64,000 nt of DNA from Protopterus annectens (lineage: Eukaryota; Chordata; Ceratodontiformes; Protopteridae). The position numbers were made by a program, and so were the translations under genes. Below, in pieces: positions 33,548 to 45,800 of the stretch; the stretch's first letter is position 1; each line of letters starts with the position of its first letter. The stretch lies in assembly GCF_019279795.1 (NCBI RefSeq), contig NC_056745.1, positions 505,410,903-505,474,902 of the forward strand, given 5' to 3'. Below the pieces are notes generated by a model. It searched no databases. It saw only the letters and a list, made by a program, of their open reading frames with translations, and was not told the origin of the DNA.

Positions 33548-33741
33548 TAAATCCACTCACTCAGTTAATATATACGGTCATCAAACATCACATTTTATTT
33601 ACACATCATATGTAATAGATTTTTATGTTACTAATAAATTTATTTATATTTATGTTTTTAAGGATGTATAATGAGTTCATTGATTAATGGAGTCATGTGA
33701 TGTTTGATAACAGTATATATTAACTGAGTGAGTGGATTTCA

Positions 33742-33789
33742 GGTAGTTCTGAAGTAGTCCCTTTGAGGATGAAAGCACTTAACACTACC
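33742..33789 (+). ncRNA. Hammerhead-like motif, right arm of PLE palindrome
   Basis: GGUAGU and ACUACC form the closing stem. The core is CUGAAGUA, then GUCCC...GAGGAU, then GAAA. It is the inverted partner of 33500-33547. Confidence 0.5.
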
Positions 33790-33887
33790 TTGTTGTTTAA
33801 TAAATAAGGTTTAAATTGCCGTGGTTTCCATAATTTTTTTTTTCAGTTATTAGTTTATTTTTGTTTTGTTAGAAAATGATTTTAAGC

Positions 33888-33935
33888 CTGAGGAAGCACT
33901 TTTGTGTGTGAAAGCTTGCTACATAACATTAAAAC
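33888..33935 (+). ncRNA. Hammerhead-like motif in a PLE 3' remnant
   Basis: CUGAGGAA, a GCAC/GUGU hairpin and GAAA recur in the same order. The following ATTAAAACATTTTGGTGGAG resembles the 3' region of the 58.8 kb PLE, so a further PLE end lies between the palindrome and the LINE. Confidence 0.4.
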
Positions 33936-33988
33936 ATTTTGGTGGAGTTGCGTTTGAGCCACAATTTTGAGTTTTAGGGGGGAAAATA

Positions 33989-35122
33989 TCAATAAACCCT
34001 TAAGTCACAAGATGGGTTGCCAACTGGCTCACGGACAAAACCCACATGGTGAGAGCTGCAGGAGTAGGTCCGACTATAAACCGGTTACAAGTGGCGTTCC
34101 CCAGGGCTCAGTCCTAGGACCCCTCCTGTTCGGCGTATACTTCTCAGAGGTACAGGCAAGTACAGGAGGGCTATGGCTGAACAAGTTCGCAGACAACTGC
34201 AAACTAGGGGCTATAATTGACTCTCCGTCTGACACAGACATCCTTCCAAAAGGGTCTCACTGAGACTGATACCTGGTGTCAAAATCATGGCCTCAAGCTA
34301 AATGCCAAAAAGTGTATAGTCATCCCCTTTAGAAAAAACAAAGTACCCACAAACTACCACATAGGTGGTAGTCCCCTAAATACAGAATACATAAGGGATC
34401 TGGGGACCCAAGCAGATAGTAATCTCTCCTTTGATAATAATACTGCCAAAGTGGTTAGAAAATCCTTCTATGTGGCCCACCTAATCACAAAAGGGTACGC
34501 GTCCAGATCAAAATAGGTAATTGTGCCCCTCTACTCATCATTCATCAGACCATTCATAGAGTACAACGCCTCATTTGGGATGTACCTTACAAGACACCTG
34601 CAACAGCTGGAAAGACCATAGAAGTACCTCACCAAGAGGATCACTGGCCTCAAACAGATGCCCTATTCAGCTCGACTGAAGAAACTCCAGCTATACTCAA
34701 CTGCATACCGCCTACTCAGAGGTGATCTCTGCCTGACATACAAGGCCATGTCCAACCCAAAATTGATGGACATGCTCCACCTAAAGAAAACTATATCCCC
34801 TCGAGCCACATGCTCTAGAGATCTAAACCTCACCACAACAATAAATAAGATGCACTGGAGGGATAGATTCCTGTCCCAGAGACTTTCCATGCTTTGGAAC
34901 AAGATTCCAATCTACATCAGACAGAGCTCCTCGCTAACACTCTTCAAGAGAAATCTTGATGAGTGGATGGGAAACAAAGTTTACCACAGGGATCACTTCA
35001 ATTGTTCTGCTGGATAGAGGGCACAGGGAACTAATCTAAGGGGGTGGCGAAAATCAACACAATCCGGCTAGGCTTATAAATGCCTTCAGGCAGACAGCCT
35101 AGTACCTACCTATGAACCTAAT
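33989..35122 (+). pseudogene. CR1/L2 LINE, 5'-truncated copy (RT C-terminal part)
   Basis: It begins within ORF2 at the segment aligned to 13695 of the larger copy (TCACAAGATGGGTTGCCAAC) and runs to the same 3' end (AGTACCTACCTATGAACC). It encodes TSGVPQGSVLGPLLFGVYF and a FADN form of the catalytic box, where the larger copy has FADD: the second Asp is Asn. Frameshifts occur near 34250 and 34515. 5' truncation is typical of LINE insertion. DNA identity to 13695-14826 is roughly 80-85% by eye. Confidence 0.88.
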
Positions 35123-35408
35123 ACTCGCAGAGACTGCAGAAGCACCACCACTAACAGAGGAGCTCAAATTAAAATCAATAAGAAAATGCAAAGAACATTA
35201 ATATTAATGGTAAGCAGACGCTGCCAACCACTTACAACAGTTTCTGGATCTTTACAACAAATTTGCATACCGACTGAAGCACTGAGGGAAAAAAAATGTG
35301 TCATAATAATTGGCTTCAAGCAGGGCAGGCCAGGCAGTGCTGATGTCAGGCCTTGAAATACTCCATGAAAAAAAAAGTAACCCACCTTTAGTATTTGCAT
35401 TCCATGGG

Positions 35409-35410
<2 letters not shown>
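35123..35410. other. Unassigned sequence next to a microsatellite
   Basis: No features recognised. Confidence 0.3.

Positions 35411-35488
<78 letters not shown>
35411..35488. repeat. (CA)n microsatellite
   Basis: About 39 uninterrupted CA units. Confidence 0.98.
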
Positions 35489-35489
<1 letters not shown>

Positions 35490-36847
35490 CATCTAAAGGG
35501 GACCCGTATAAGCACAGATATAAATATTCCTAAGAGTGATATTTACATTTACTGCGCCACAGTTTTATATTAATCCACTCCATGTTCTTTTTGCACCATT
35601 CTTTTCACAAATATTTCCATCAGTACAATGTTTAAAATGTCTACAGTCTTCAAGAAGACTATAAATAAAAGAAAAATATTTGGTATGTTTTGATATTAAA
35701 AATAATGCTGCTACAATTTCTTAAATAAAAAGTATATTTGCCTTACAACTTGCATTTTTAACATACCATAAACTAAAACAAATATGTGGTTAACCTGGTT
35801 ATTATTATGTCCACACATTAAATTCTCCAGTACAGTATTAAATGCTTGACTCTAGACATTTTACTCTGCTTTATTTCACAGTTCCACTTAGAAAATTGTG
35901 TTTTCCTTTAGTCTAGGATTTAACATCACTTCTATTACTGTGAAGTGAAATACAAAATGTCACAGTTCCACCTAGACATCCCCTTACATACCCTATTTCC
36001 AAAATTCTGCTACTATTCAAAGTCATGTTGAACCCTTGATAGATAGTGTTTTAATGTCAATTACTAAGAAATATCTTTACCGTGGGCAGAAAGAATTAAA
36101 TTATCCATGTGATGATGGAATGGTAATGTGTTTCAATATTAAAATAACAAAACATTTTACTTGAAAATAAATGCTAAATTTGCATAAAGTGCATTCTAAA
36201 GAGCACAAGAAAAAATAAATGAAGTCACAGACATATTAAAAAGTTCTGTCAAAAGTACAAAATTAAGTTTTTATATGTATGAATGTTACGAGTTTATCCC
36301 AGATGGCCTGTCAAGGAGACCAAACATCTCTTCAAACTACTCCAAGAATCACGCCTGAGGAAACTGGGGCAGGTCGCCCCTGTGGTGAGTGGTGAAAAAC
36401 TGATTTGTGGTTGGACTTGAGGAATCATCTGTCATCCCTGATAGGATACTCCCACTCCAATGAGCAGGTATGTCACATGTAATACGACTTGTAGAGGAAA
36501 AGGACAGATCACAATTGGCCTTCAGATGTATAGGGCTGGATGAGAAAGTTCTGTAGTAAGAACTTTATTTTATTTCTTGTACAATATAATAATATATGCT
36601 TAAAGCTATATACTAACAAGTAGCTTAATATTTCTTCATATCTGTAACTTTTGCCCATCTTACATAGTAAAAACAATTTTTCTTGTACAACGTAATATAT
36701 GCTTAAAGCTATATACTAAAAAGTAGCTTAACATTTCTACACATCTGTTTGTCTGTCTTACACAGATTAGACACGCACACAATTTGTTTGCATATTTATA
36801 TACACCTACATACATAAATAAAAAAAAAGTACATAAAGATAACATAC
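35489..36847. other. Unassigned AT-rich sequence with one tandem duplication
   Basis: At 36577-36775 a block beginning CTTGTACAA and containing ATATGCTTAAAGCTATATAC is repeated with a period of about 105 bp. No gene or element end was seen elsewhere. Confidence 0.4.
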
Positions 36848-36862
36848 AATCTGAAGTAGGAG

Positions 36863-37005
36863 ATTCATTTGTCTGCAACCTGTGGGTTATGGATCCGATA
36901 TCTGATCCGAACCGGCATGGTTTTCCAGCTATAGATCCAAGCTCTCAGCTCCTCCCCTCACCCATAATGCCCTGCTCTACCCTCATGACCTCAGATCTCG
37001 TTTGC
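36863..37005. repeat. Left inverted terminal repeat of DIRS-E
   Basis: Complementary to 42661-42804 with few mismatches. Includes the restriction-like words GGATCC and GATATC in both copies. Confidence 0.9.
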
Positions 37006-37262
37006 CGCGCATGGTGACTGGATTTGTTTCTCAAGCTCTCAAGCTAAGTGCTAGTTTTACTGTTAAATTTCAGAATTTTGAAGTTTTTATTGATTTTTTG
37101 TGTGAAAGTGTAGGTTTCCCCTTTGATATTTTTACTTTTTAGAGTTAATCTAAAAGTTATTTCCCTCCCCTCGCTGTTGGCGTAGTGTGTGTGTGTTGGG
37201 CCTGTGTGTGTATATTGGTTGTTTAGTTACTTTTAGTTTGGTAACTACTTTGTTAGATTGGG

Positions 37263-39280
37263 ATGGCAGACCAACCCAAATCTATATTTTCTAAATGCTC
37301 CGAGTGTGGCCATAAGCTTTCCCCAGCTGATGGCCACACTCGGTGTGTTAGATGCCTGGGGGTTGAACACCTCACATCTGGATGTTCCATTTGTGCAGGG
37401 TTCAACCCCAGGGCATTGAAGGAGCGGAGGTCCAAGCTTGTTTTGGCGGGCCTTTTACCGCCGGACTCGGCTCCGACCTCCGCTCCTTCGGGAGTAACCG
37501 TGCCTACGGTTATTCCCTCTGCGGCACCCCCTCCTCCTCCTGGGACTCAACCTCCCGTTTCTGGTTCGGAGGAGAGGGATGCTAAGAAAAAGGACCGGAG
37601 GGAGAAGCACCATAAGCGGCGGGCCGATACCTCTGTTTCGGCCCCGCCAGCCAAGCGGGCTTCTCCCCCGGCTCCATTGTCGGCTCCATTGTCGGCTCGG
37701 TCTCCTCCTTCTCGGCTCCGGTCTCCAGTGTGTTTTTCACCGGGACCTGAGGAGGAGACCCAATCTCCGTCGAGGCTATCCAGGAGGCACTCCAGGCCTA
37801 CCTCGGTAGCCTCGTCGAGATCCACGTATAGCCTTTCGGATGCTGATCTGGACCGGATGATGAGAAGGTTCATCCAGGCCCAGATGCAGATGGGAGTGCT
37901 CTTGCCTCCCCCCCCCTCTGGGGGGGGAGCTCAACACCCTTTTTCAAACCGATTGCTCCTTCTCCGACCCGCTATCCGGGTTCGGAGCAGCTGGAGCCGA
38001 GCAGCTTCGGAGCCGGGGGTGGGTCGGCGCCGATAGTACTTTGTACTTCGGATCCGACCCTGCCCTCGAGTGCATCGGATCCGACCTCTCGGAGCCTGGA
38101 TCCGAGCCTCGGATCTGGGGGGATCAGTGCTCCTTCGGCGCCGTCTGTGTCGGAGCGCACTGTCCCTTCGGATCAGAGCGCTTCGGCGCCGGCTCCGATC
38201 CACTCTTCGGATCCGAGGGGGAGCCGATTGTCGGATCCTTTGGTCGAGGTCGGCTCCCCTTCGGCGTTTGATGTAGTGGAGAGGGCCCTGTTGAGGGTCT
38301 CCGGACCCCCGGCACTTGTTTCGGCTCCGTCCCGCGCTCCCTCTGCACTGGGCCAGGCTTCCACCATCCGGCCCTTGGGACAGCCCGCTTCTGTGCCCCA
38401 AGTTGCTCCAATGGAACAAGTTGCTGCTTGCGAGGAGTCCTCTGACAGCCCCCCAGAGGATGTCCCTCGCAAGCATACGTGCAAAAGGAGGCACATTGAC
38501 TCCCGAGTCTCTCACGGAAGACACGGACTTGGAGGAAGGGAAGGCTCCCCACGGTCACCCCGAGGATGTCTCATTTGGAGACATCATGGAAATGCTCCGA
38601 TAAGGGGTGGTCTGCCCCAAGTCTTCCTCGGACGAGTCCGTGTTCTTGGAGGCATTTGAAGCGGGCCCGTCTACCTCTTGGGTGTCCCTCCTGCCGACCC
38701 CTGGTGGACCTCATTACCACCAGGGCGTGGAAGGAACCGGACACCGTGGAGCCAATTCCTAAGAGGCCCAATAGGATCCTCAGCCCACCGTCCGACCGTG
38801 CCCATTGGAGTAAGGGGCCTCCGGTAGATGCCATGTTGACGGCGGCGGCCACCAAGAGGGAACTTGCTCAGGAGAGTCCCTCAGTCCATCCCCGAGCAAG
38901 GAGTCTCGATGATGGACCGCTTGGGGAAGCGGATGTTTAGTTCAGCGACCTTCTCGGTAAGGGCGCTGAACTACCTGGCACACGTCATTAGGATGCAGTG
39001 AGATCTCATTAAAGAATACGCTGCATCTCCCCCAGAGTCCATGTCGGAGGAGGACAGGGTGCTGCACTCCACCCGCATGGCCACTCTTAGGTCAGTTACT
39101 AATACCTCTATGCGGCTACTCTCCCACGCCACGGAAGGCGCTAGAGCCGCAGGGGCAGGCCTAGTCACTAGACGCCAGGCCTGGCTCCGTCACTGTGATT
39201 TTTCTGAGCCCTTCAAAGCGCCATTTGCGAACGCCTTTGATGGTTCTGCTCTCTTTGGCAAAACCGTTCACAAACGTTGA
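37263..39280 (+). pseudogene. DIRS-E Gag-like protein
   Basis: Starts MADQPKSIFSKCSECGHKL and continues with C-x2-C, H-x2-C, C-x2-C and a final C-x2-C-G/A-F block by residue 43, a compact zinc-binding head also seen in DIRS-A and B. A Pro/Ser/Arg-rich basic region follows, then a segment dense in TCGGATCCGA- and CGGCGCCG-type words that encodes repeated Ser-Asp-Pro and Ser-Ala-Pro. The C-terminal block LVTRRQAWLRHCDFSEP near 39160-39215 matches the RRHAWLKEQ block of the other copies. The frame shifts after about 38030 and again before 39040. Gag is presumed to bind element RNA. Confidence 0.78.
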
Positions 39281-39589
39281 CCCAGAGCGAGAAGGACGGA
39301 AGACGCTGTCTGCCGTCGGAATCCGCTTCTCTGCACCCCAGAGGCCCTACTCTAGGAACCAAAAGGGTCAGAAGAAGATGTGGTTCCGAAGTCGCCGCAG
39401 TCCCAGCCTGCTCCGGACAACCAGTCCTTCCGTGGCAGAGGAGGACAGGGAGGACGCCGCCCTAGAGGCAGAGGGGCTCCCAGAAACTTCGGGTCCAGGG
39501 AACCTTTCTCTGAACGGCCCAAGCAGCAACCCTGAGGGGTTGCCCGGCTGCTCCACTCTGGAGGCAGTCGGGGGACGTTTTTCGGGCAC

Positions 39590-41427
39590 CTAGCGGCATG
39601 GGAGTCCATAACATCAGACCGCTGGGTTCTCCAAATCATATCCAGAGGATATCGCATCCCTTTTCTTCACTTTCCAAAGTTGAAGTCCCTCCCAGACGTT
39701 CCACCCGGTCAACGGGAGGCCGCTTTGGCAGAAATTGGCCATCTGCTAAAGAAAAGAGCCATCCAGCCTGTCCCCCCAGACCAGATCGGATCAGGGTTCT
39801 ACTCCAGGTTCTTTTAGTGCCAAAGACGACGGGGGAACTAAGACCAATTCTAGACCTTTCTCTTGAATCTGGCAGTCCCCAAAGAAAAATTCCGAATGGT
39901 CACTCTGCAATCTATTCTCCCCCTTCTGGGAGAAAATCACTGGATGTGCTCGATAGACCTCAAAGACGTGTACTACCACATCCTGATGGACAGGCGCTCC
40001 AGGAGGTTCCTCCGCTTCCGGCTGGGAGCCAGTCACTACCAGTTCCGGGTCCTTCCCTTTGGTCTCACCACAGCCCCCAGGGTGTTCACCAAAGTATTAG
40101 CAGTGGTAGCGGCCCACCTGAGGCTTCAGGGGGTGCAGGTCTTTCCCTACCTGGACGACTGGCTAACGCCCCAACAAGGCATCTACTATTATTGGCGCGA
40201 GACTCCTTTCTCCATCTTGCTCCCTTTCTGGGCATTACAATAAATACAAAGAAATCCAACCTGGCGTCCACACAGCTCTTAGATTTTATAGGGGCCAGGC
40301 TAGACACAAGGAGTTTACGAGCCTTCCTCACTGCGGACAGAGTTCAAAATCTGCAGCTCCAGGTGCGGGCCATTCTCTACTCAAGTTCTGTTCCGGCGGA
40401 GTTGGTCCTGAGGGCTCTAGGGTCCATGGCGTCTGCTATAGCACTTCTCCCTCTTGCCAGGCTCAATATGCGCATCCTACAGTGGACTCTTTTAGTACAG
40501 TGGTCATACCTTGCTCTCCCTATGCATCATCCCATTGCGATCAGCAAGGCTTGCAAGCGGTCCCTCCTGTGGTGGCTTCACTCTCCAGATCTCCACGGGG
40601 GCCGCCCATTTTGTGCTTCTCCCCCTCTCGCCACGGTGACCACGGACGCCTCCCGCCTCGGGTGGGGGGGGCATTTTGCAGGCCGGACCGTCCAAGGCAC
40701 GTGGAACGATTCAGAGACCTTACTGCATATCAACGTTCTAGAGATGAGAGCAGTGCTCTTAGCGTTGCTAGCACTTCAGGACTTTCTTCCCTTGGGAACA
40801 ATTGCGATTCAATCGGACAACATGTCTGTGGTCTGGTACATCAACAAGCAAGGGGGAACAAGGTCTTGCCCCCTTTGTCGAGAAGCCATGAGAGTTTGGG
40901 AATGGGCAATCTCCACCAACCGCTTTCTAATAGCAACGCACATTCCGGGTCGGTCCAACATCCTGGCGGACAAGCTCAGTCGCACCATTCTGACTCCTTA
41001 TGAGTGGTCTCTCAACTGTCAAGTAGCGGAACGCATATTCGCACGGTGGGGAACTCCTTCATGCGATCTTTTTGCCTCTCCCTCAAACACCAAGTGAGAC
41101 AGTTTTTTCGCTCTGATACCTCCTCCAGGAGGTTCCCCAAGAGACGCTCTGGTGCATGCTTGGCCACCCGGTCTTCTGTATGCTTATCCACCCTTGCCTC
41201 TGATGCTCCAAGTTCTTCAGAAAGCCTCTCGGGTGGGTTGCAGAATGATTCTCATTGCTCCGTTTTGGCCTCGACAGATCTGGTTCCCCTTTCTAAGGTC
41301 TCACTCGGTGAATCCTCCTTGGATTCTAGATCCCATTCCGGATCTGATATCCCATCCATCCTGCATACCTCCTCCGAATCTGGACAACCTGAAGCTGACC
41401 GCTTGGCTGCTCCAGTTCCACTCTTGA
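39590..41427 (+). pseudogene. DIRS-E Pol: RT, RNase H and methyltransferase-like domains
   Basis: The RT has LRPILDLS, then (in a shifted frame, 39863-40243) FRMVTLQSILPLLGE, CSIDLKDVYYHI with the motif-A Asp, VLPFGLTTAPRVFTK and VFPYLDDWL with the catalytic pair. The frame then returns for TTDASRLGWGGHFAGR, LEMRAVLLALLALQ, AIQSDNMSVVWYINKQGG and DKLSRT of RNase H. A TGA at 41096 precedes the methyltransferase-like segment PPGLLYAYPPLPLM and LIAPFWPRQIWFP. The defects are thus two compensating frameshifts and one stop. The catalytic residues seen are all kept. Confidence 0.9.
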
Positions 41428-42448
41428 TCAGGACTCCCGGTATTTTGTCACCTGTTAAGGCAATTCTGGTGGCAGCTCATAAACCGCCCACTAGGAAGGT
41501 CTACCGCAGCAAGTGGAAACGGTTTTCTTTGTGGGCGGAGCGGCAAGGCCTGAATCTCTTTACGGTTCCTCCCTTAGTGCTTGACTTTCTAACCACTCTT
41601 TTTAACGATGGTGCCAGCAGTTCCACAGTCAAAGTACAACTGGCGGCAATTTCTCATTATCACATTGGCCATGACTCTAATCCTCTTATGTCAGCCAAGT
41701 TGTGTAAAATTTTCCTTAAAGGTACTTTTCTTCTCAGGCCCCCTGTAAAACAAGCGGTTCCTCCTTGGGACCTCTCTTTGGTTCTCCAGGCCTTGACCGC
41801 CCTTTCGAACCAGCGGCTACGGTGGATCTCAAATTCTTGTCTTACAAGACAGCCTTTTTGGTAGCTATTACATCGGCCAAGAGAGTTTCAGAGCTTCAAG
41901 CATTATCAGCTAAACCTCCTTACTTGGTATTTCATCCGGACCGTGTCTACCTCAGGACCAACCAGTCCTTTCTTCCTAAAGTTGCTTCTGAAGCAAACAT
42001 TAATCAGTCCATTAACCTCCCTGTTTTCTTCCCTAAATATGAAAACAAAGGTGAATATAAGCTTCACTCATTAGATGTCCGCAGGCAACTTAGATTTTAT
42101 CTAAACAGGACGGCTGGTCATAGGCAATCCGACCAGTTGTTTATTTCCTTTGCAAAATTTAATTTGGGCAAGCCAATTTCTAAGGTTTCTCTGTCTCGCT
42201 GGATTTCACAGTGCATCTTATTGGCTTATCAAGCTTCAGGAAGGCCCGCACCGGAGGGTGTTCATGCCCATTCAACCCGGTCAGTATCTACCTCGGCAGC
42301 CTTCAAGGCTAGGATTCCTCTAGATGATATTTGTGCAGCAGCCACATGGGCTTCATCTCATACTTTTATCTCCCACTATAAGTTGGATCTTGCATCTAGG
42401 GGTAGAGCATCATTTGGCTCCGCGGTGCTCCGGAATATCCTTCCATGA
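41100..42448 (+). pseudogene. DIRS-E tyrosine recombinase
   Basis: The N-terminal core-binding part has HKPPTRKVYRSKWKRFSLW near 41480-41540. One frameshift near 41805 separates it from the catalytic half, where the Arg lies in SAKRVSELQAL, the HxxR box is HSTR, the later His is in ATWASSHTF, and the Tyr nucleophile candidate is in SHYKLDL. The gene overlaps the methyltransferase-like frame. No in-frame ATG at the position used by A and C was found, so the start is unclear. The catalytic half is the cleanest of subfamily 2. Confidence 0.9.
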
Positions 42449-42481
42449 TGGCCGCCCAAGATTCAGGTAGCTGGGGACTCT

Positions 42482-42585
42482 GTCCCACAGGTTGCAGACA
42501 AATGAATCTCCTACTTCAGATTTAGAAGTTATGTACTCACCATAACGTTCCATCTGAGTAGGTGTATTCATTTGTCTGCAACCAT
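42482..42585. repeat. Internal complementary region of DIRS-E
   Basis: 42482-42522 is the complement of the left end (36848-36888). 42526-42585 is the complement of the right end (42788-42847). The halves meet at CAGATTT|AGAAGTT, which predicts the circle junction. Confidence 0.92.
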
Positions 42586-42660
42586 CCCGCCCTCCTATCC
42601 CCCTGGCCTTTCAGTTTCCTGCATATTATCTGTTACCCTTTTCAGGGTGTTGTTGCTGTT

Positions 42661-42804
42661 GGCAAACTCGATCTGAGGTCATGAGGGTAGAGCAGGGCAT
42701 TATGGGTGAGGGGAGGAGCTGAGAGCTTGGATCCATAGCTGGAAAACCATGCCGGTTCGGATCCGATATCGGATCCATAACCCACAGGTTGCAGACAAAT
42801 GAAT
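42661..42804. repeat. Right inverted terminal repeat of DIRS-E
   Basis: Pairs with 36863-37005. Confidence 0.9.
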
Positions 42805-42847
42805 ACACCTACTCAGATGGAACGTTATGGTGAGTACATAACTTCTA

Positions 42848-45800
42848 ATTTCCAGATCAGAATTCCGTTTTCATGTATTAGTTATTACTGCCATATCAGA
42901 ATCATATATGAAGTACTTTGTTATGAAATTTTAATTTGCTGTATTTAAGCACTGCAGTTCAGTCACACAGTTTCGTTCTAATGGTGGTAGTAACTGGTCT
43001 GTATTAATAGCTTCATAAAGCTTAATGCTCAGTCATTAGTAAGTTGTAGTTATTACCACAGTATTGTAACAGCAAGTAAACTGACACTGGTACTGTCTGA
43101 TGATTTCCAGAACTTTCCTAAGCTTCAGCAATGGCCATATACCCCAAGGTACCACACACAGCCTGAGGGAAGTGCAGGGGCTATGCAGAAAGAAGTTGCA
43201 AAGCATAACATTGTACATGGCTGCATTCATGAACAAGAACATGGCTTTAGGCCATATTGAATAGCATACAGCATTAATAGTGAAGTACCATAAATTAGAA
43301 CCAATGCCAATTATATAACCACACAGATGAAAATTAATGTGAAATATTCCTTGCACCTACACAGTTTGAAACTGTTTGCAAGGTTAGCAGCAAGTGCAAG
43401 AATGTGACCTTCTTCTGAGTTTGCCATGGATGAATACCTTTCGGAAACAGATCAATAGGCAATCTCTCTCCCTCCACAGCTTTTGGCTGTATCACCTCAG
43501 GAATATTCAGTGCTGGCTACAACAATCTGAACAGCAAGCCCTTCTTGATACAAAGCCATACATCACAATAGGTTTCCTCAACTCTTCCTCAAGACTCAGT
43601 CACACATTTACATAGTAAGATGTCACATATCTACAGATGAAAGCATTAGACTGCTTCAGAAAATGAAGCATGGAAGGGGAGGGAGAAGCTGAAATCAGTT
43701 ATAAAATGTATTAATAAGTACAACACAAATTGGAAATATTGCACTACTTTTCACCACAATGCAGACAAATGGGATGAGTAAGCAATCTTTCCTATTTTTT
43801 TCTCCCATCTTCAGAGCACCGGAGGAGATCAGATATAACATTAAACAGTACAAGCAAAGATGGTCAGCTGAAGCAGCATGCTAGTTTGTCTAAACTAATG
43901 AATAATATTAATATAAAAATACATGCCTTTCAAAAAACTGATACCGTTCATTAACACAGTACCAAGTTTTACTTTAACAGATTATCAAGAGTCAGATCAT
44001 CAGTCCACAATCTGCAAATAAAAACAGAGATATTCATGTGACTGTATTATATGTAACTACTGAAGTGAAAGAAAACGTACTATATTGATGACTACATTAG
44101 TAGTGAAGTCATTACCTGTCACTGAAGTAATTATCACAGTTTAATGCTGAAATAATTAGCTGTCAAAGGAGATGTCATAATTTAATTCATACAACAGAAG
44201 CAATAATAGCAAGTCCATCAAGAAGTAGCCAGAATCCATTTAATCCATTACTACATGCAAAATATGTAACACTGCAAAATACTAAGTTTCTGATAAAATT
44301 GTTAATTTGCTATTATTAAATAAAATGCATTTTCTGCAGAATACTTGTTCTGACGCTTTTTTCTTCCTCCTCCCCCTTTTATGTTACACTTTTCTACAGG
44401 TCCAGAAAGTTCTGAGACAGCACAGCTGCATGCCTCCCAGGTGAGGGAATGCTCAACACTTCCCCCTGCCTGCCTTGGGATGTCTTCACAGGGTGGAAAT
44501 GGTGGTCCCATTCCTGTGGGCACTCTGGCATGAAGCAGACTGGTGAGCCGCAAACACAATGAGCTTCAGGGTCCTGGTTGAGTCATCAGTTGACAAGGTG
44601 ATGGAAAAGCACCTGCACCCACTGTAACCTCTTCTCCCATGAGTACAAGACTCACTGACATGGTCAGCTCCAATTAGAGTTATCAAAGGCCTCAACCCAC
44701 ACACCATCGGGACCACCTCCCAGGTTCATCGGGGGGGGGGGGGTAATAGTGGTACTCCAGTCAGCGTTTGTAGATGGTTCTTGGATGTCCAGACCTTCAC
44801 TTTTTGTCTGTCTGCCACTGGTATGGTGACCACCAATGTGAGTCCACCACAGTGATCCTATGTCTTGTCTGTCATTTAAGTTTGCACTCTAAATTTTCCC
44901 AACCCTCTCATCTACACCCTTCTACCCTTACTCCTACCCCAATGTCCCAAACAAAAATAATAAAAAAAATAAAAAATGGGGTTATATCCCCCACAAAAAA
45001 TAGTGCCCCTCCTTTTCCCTCCTACTTCTGCACAACCCTTCTGTGTGTCCCTTTTCTTTTCTCTCCCCTATTTCCAGCTTTGCTATCTTTCTCCTTTACG
45101 AGCTTATAAAATTCCAAGCAGGGTAAGACCCAGTTTACATCAAAAAGAAACCTGAATACATTTGGGAAAGTTGTAGACCAGAAGTGTTCAGCAAAGCTCA
45201 GCTCAATGCAGGTTCTTGTAAAAGATTTCATTATGTCAGTGCAGGCCTGCCCTATAGCCTCTTCCAAAAATGCTCAATCCCATTAATGATTTTATGTATA
45301 TATGAATTGTTACACACATACCCACGCTACTTTCAACTAATTGTAAGTTGCTTCAGATGTGCAAAATTGCTATGGGTGCTTCAGAGCTAAGCTAAGAAAT
45401 TTCTGAAACCAGCTTGTTTGTAATTTGCTGATTTAAGTACAGGCACAGCAACGCTGTTCACAGATCCCCATTACGCTTATATGAATCGCAGGACTATGAA
45501 TAGTACCCTTAATTTTTTTTTTTTTTTCCCAGTGAAATGCAAACCCAGTACAGAAGGATGCAGGTTAAAAAAAGGACAGTTGCTGCTTTCTCACATTGCT
45601 AAGGACCATCATATAAAATGTTTTCTGATGAAAAATATTGGCAAAGATTCAAAAAGGACAGCTGCAGGACATATCTCCTGTGGCTGTTCCATTTTTCACT
45701 ATTAAGTGAACTCTAATAAGGTCATCTGACAGCTTTTGATAGTTTAGTTCTGATAGTAAAGTAATAAAGTACTGCATGCATGACACTGGAGATAAAAATA

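Larger units (their letters stand above)
33405..33870. repeat. Palindrome of two inverted PLE terminal segments
   Basis: The arms at 33405-33591 and 33697-33870 are complementary over about 175-185 bp, with a 105-bp spacer. Each contains a CTTATTTATTAAACAACAAG block and a hammerhead-like motif. The left arm continues into PLE coding sequence on the minus strand and the right arm ends at 33870. The layout is the same head-to-head arrangement as the two larger PLE pairs. Confidence 0.85.
36848..42847 (+). mobile_element. DIRS-type retrotransposon, copy E, full length
   Basis: This 6.0 kb element has inverted repeats at 36863-37005 and 42661-42804, unique end extensions (36848-36862 and 42805-42847), and an internal complementary region at 42482-42585 that pairs with both extensions. 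The order is Gag, Pol, recombinase on the plus strand. It is much more GC-rich than its surroundings, chiefly in gag. A few frameshifts disable it. It shares its right-end sequence with DIRS-D. Confidence 0.94.

Noticed and set aside
35164..35573. Open frames through the (CA)n tract
   Set aside because: Same reason: a dinucleotide repeat is open in several frames.
37547..38524. Long minus-strand frames with Arg-rich sequence
   Set aside because: They are antisense to the GC-rich gag of DIRS-E and have no motif of their own.
44486..44716. 76-codon open frame as a possible gene or RT fragment
   Set aside because: A STDD string looked RT-like but the flanking residues do not fit any RT motif.
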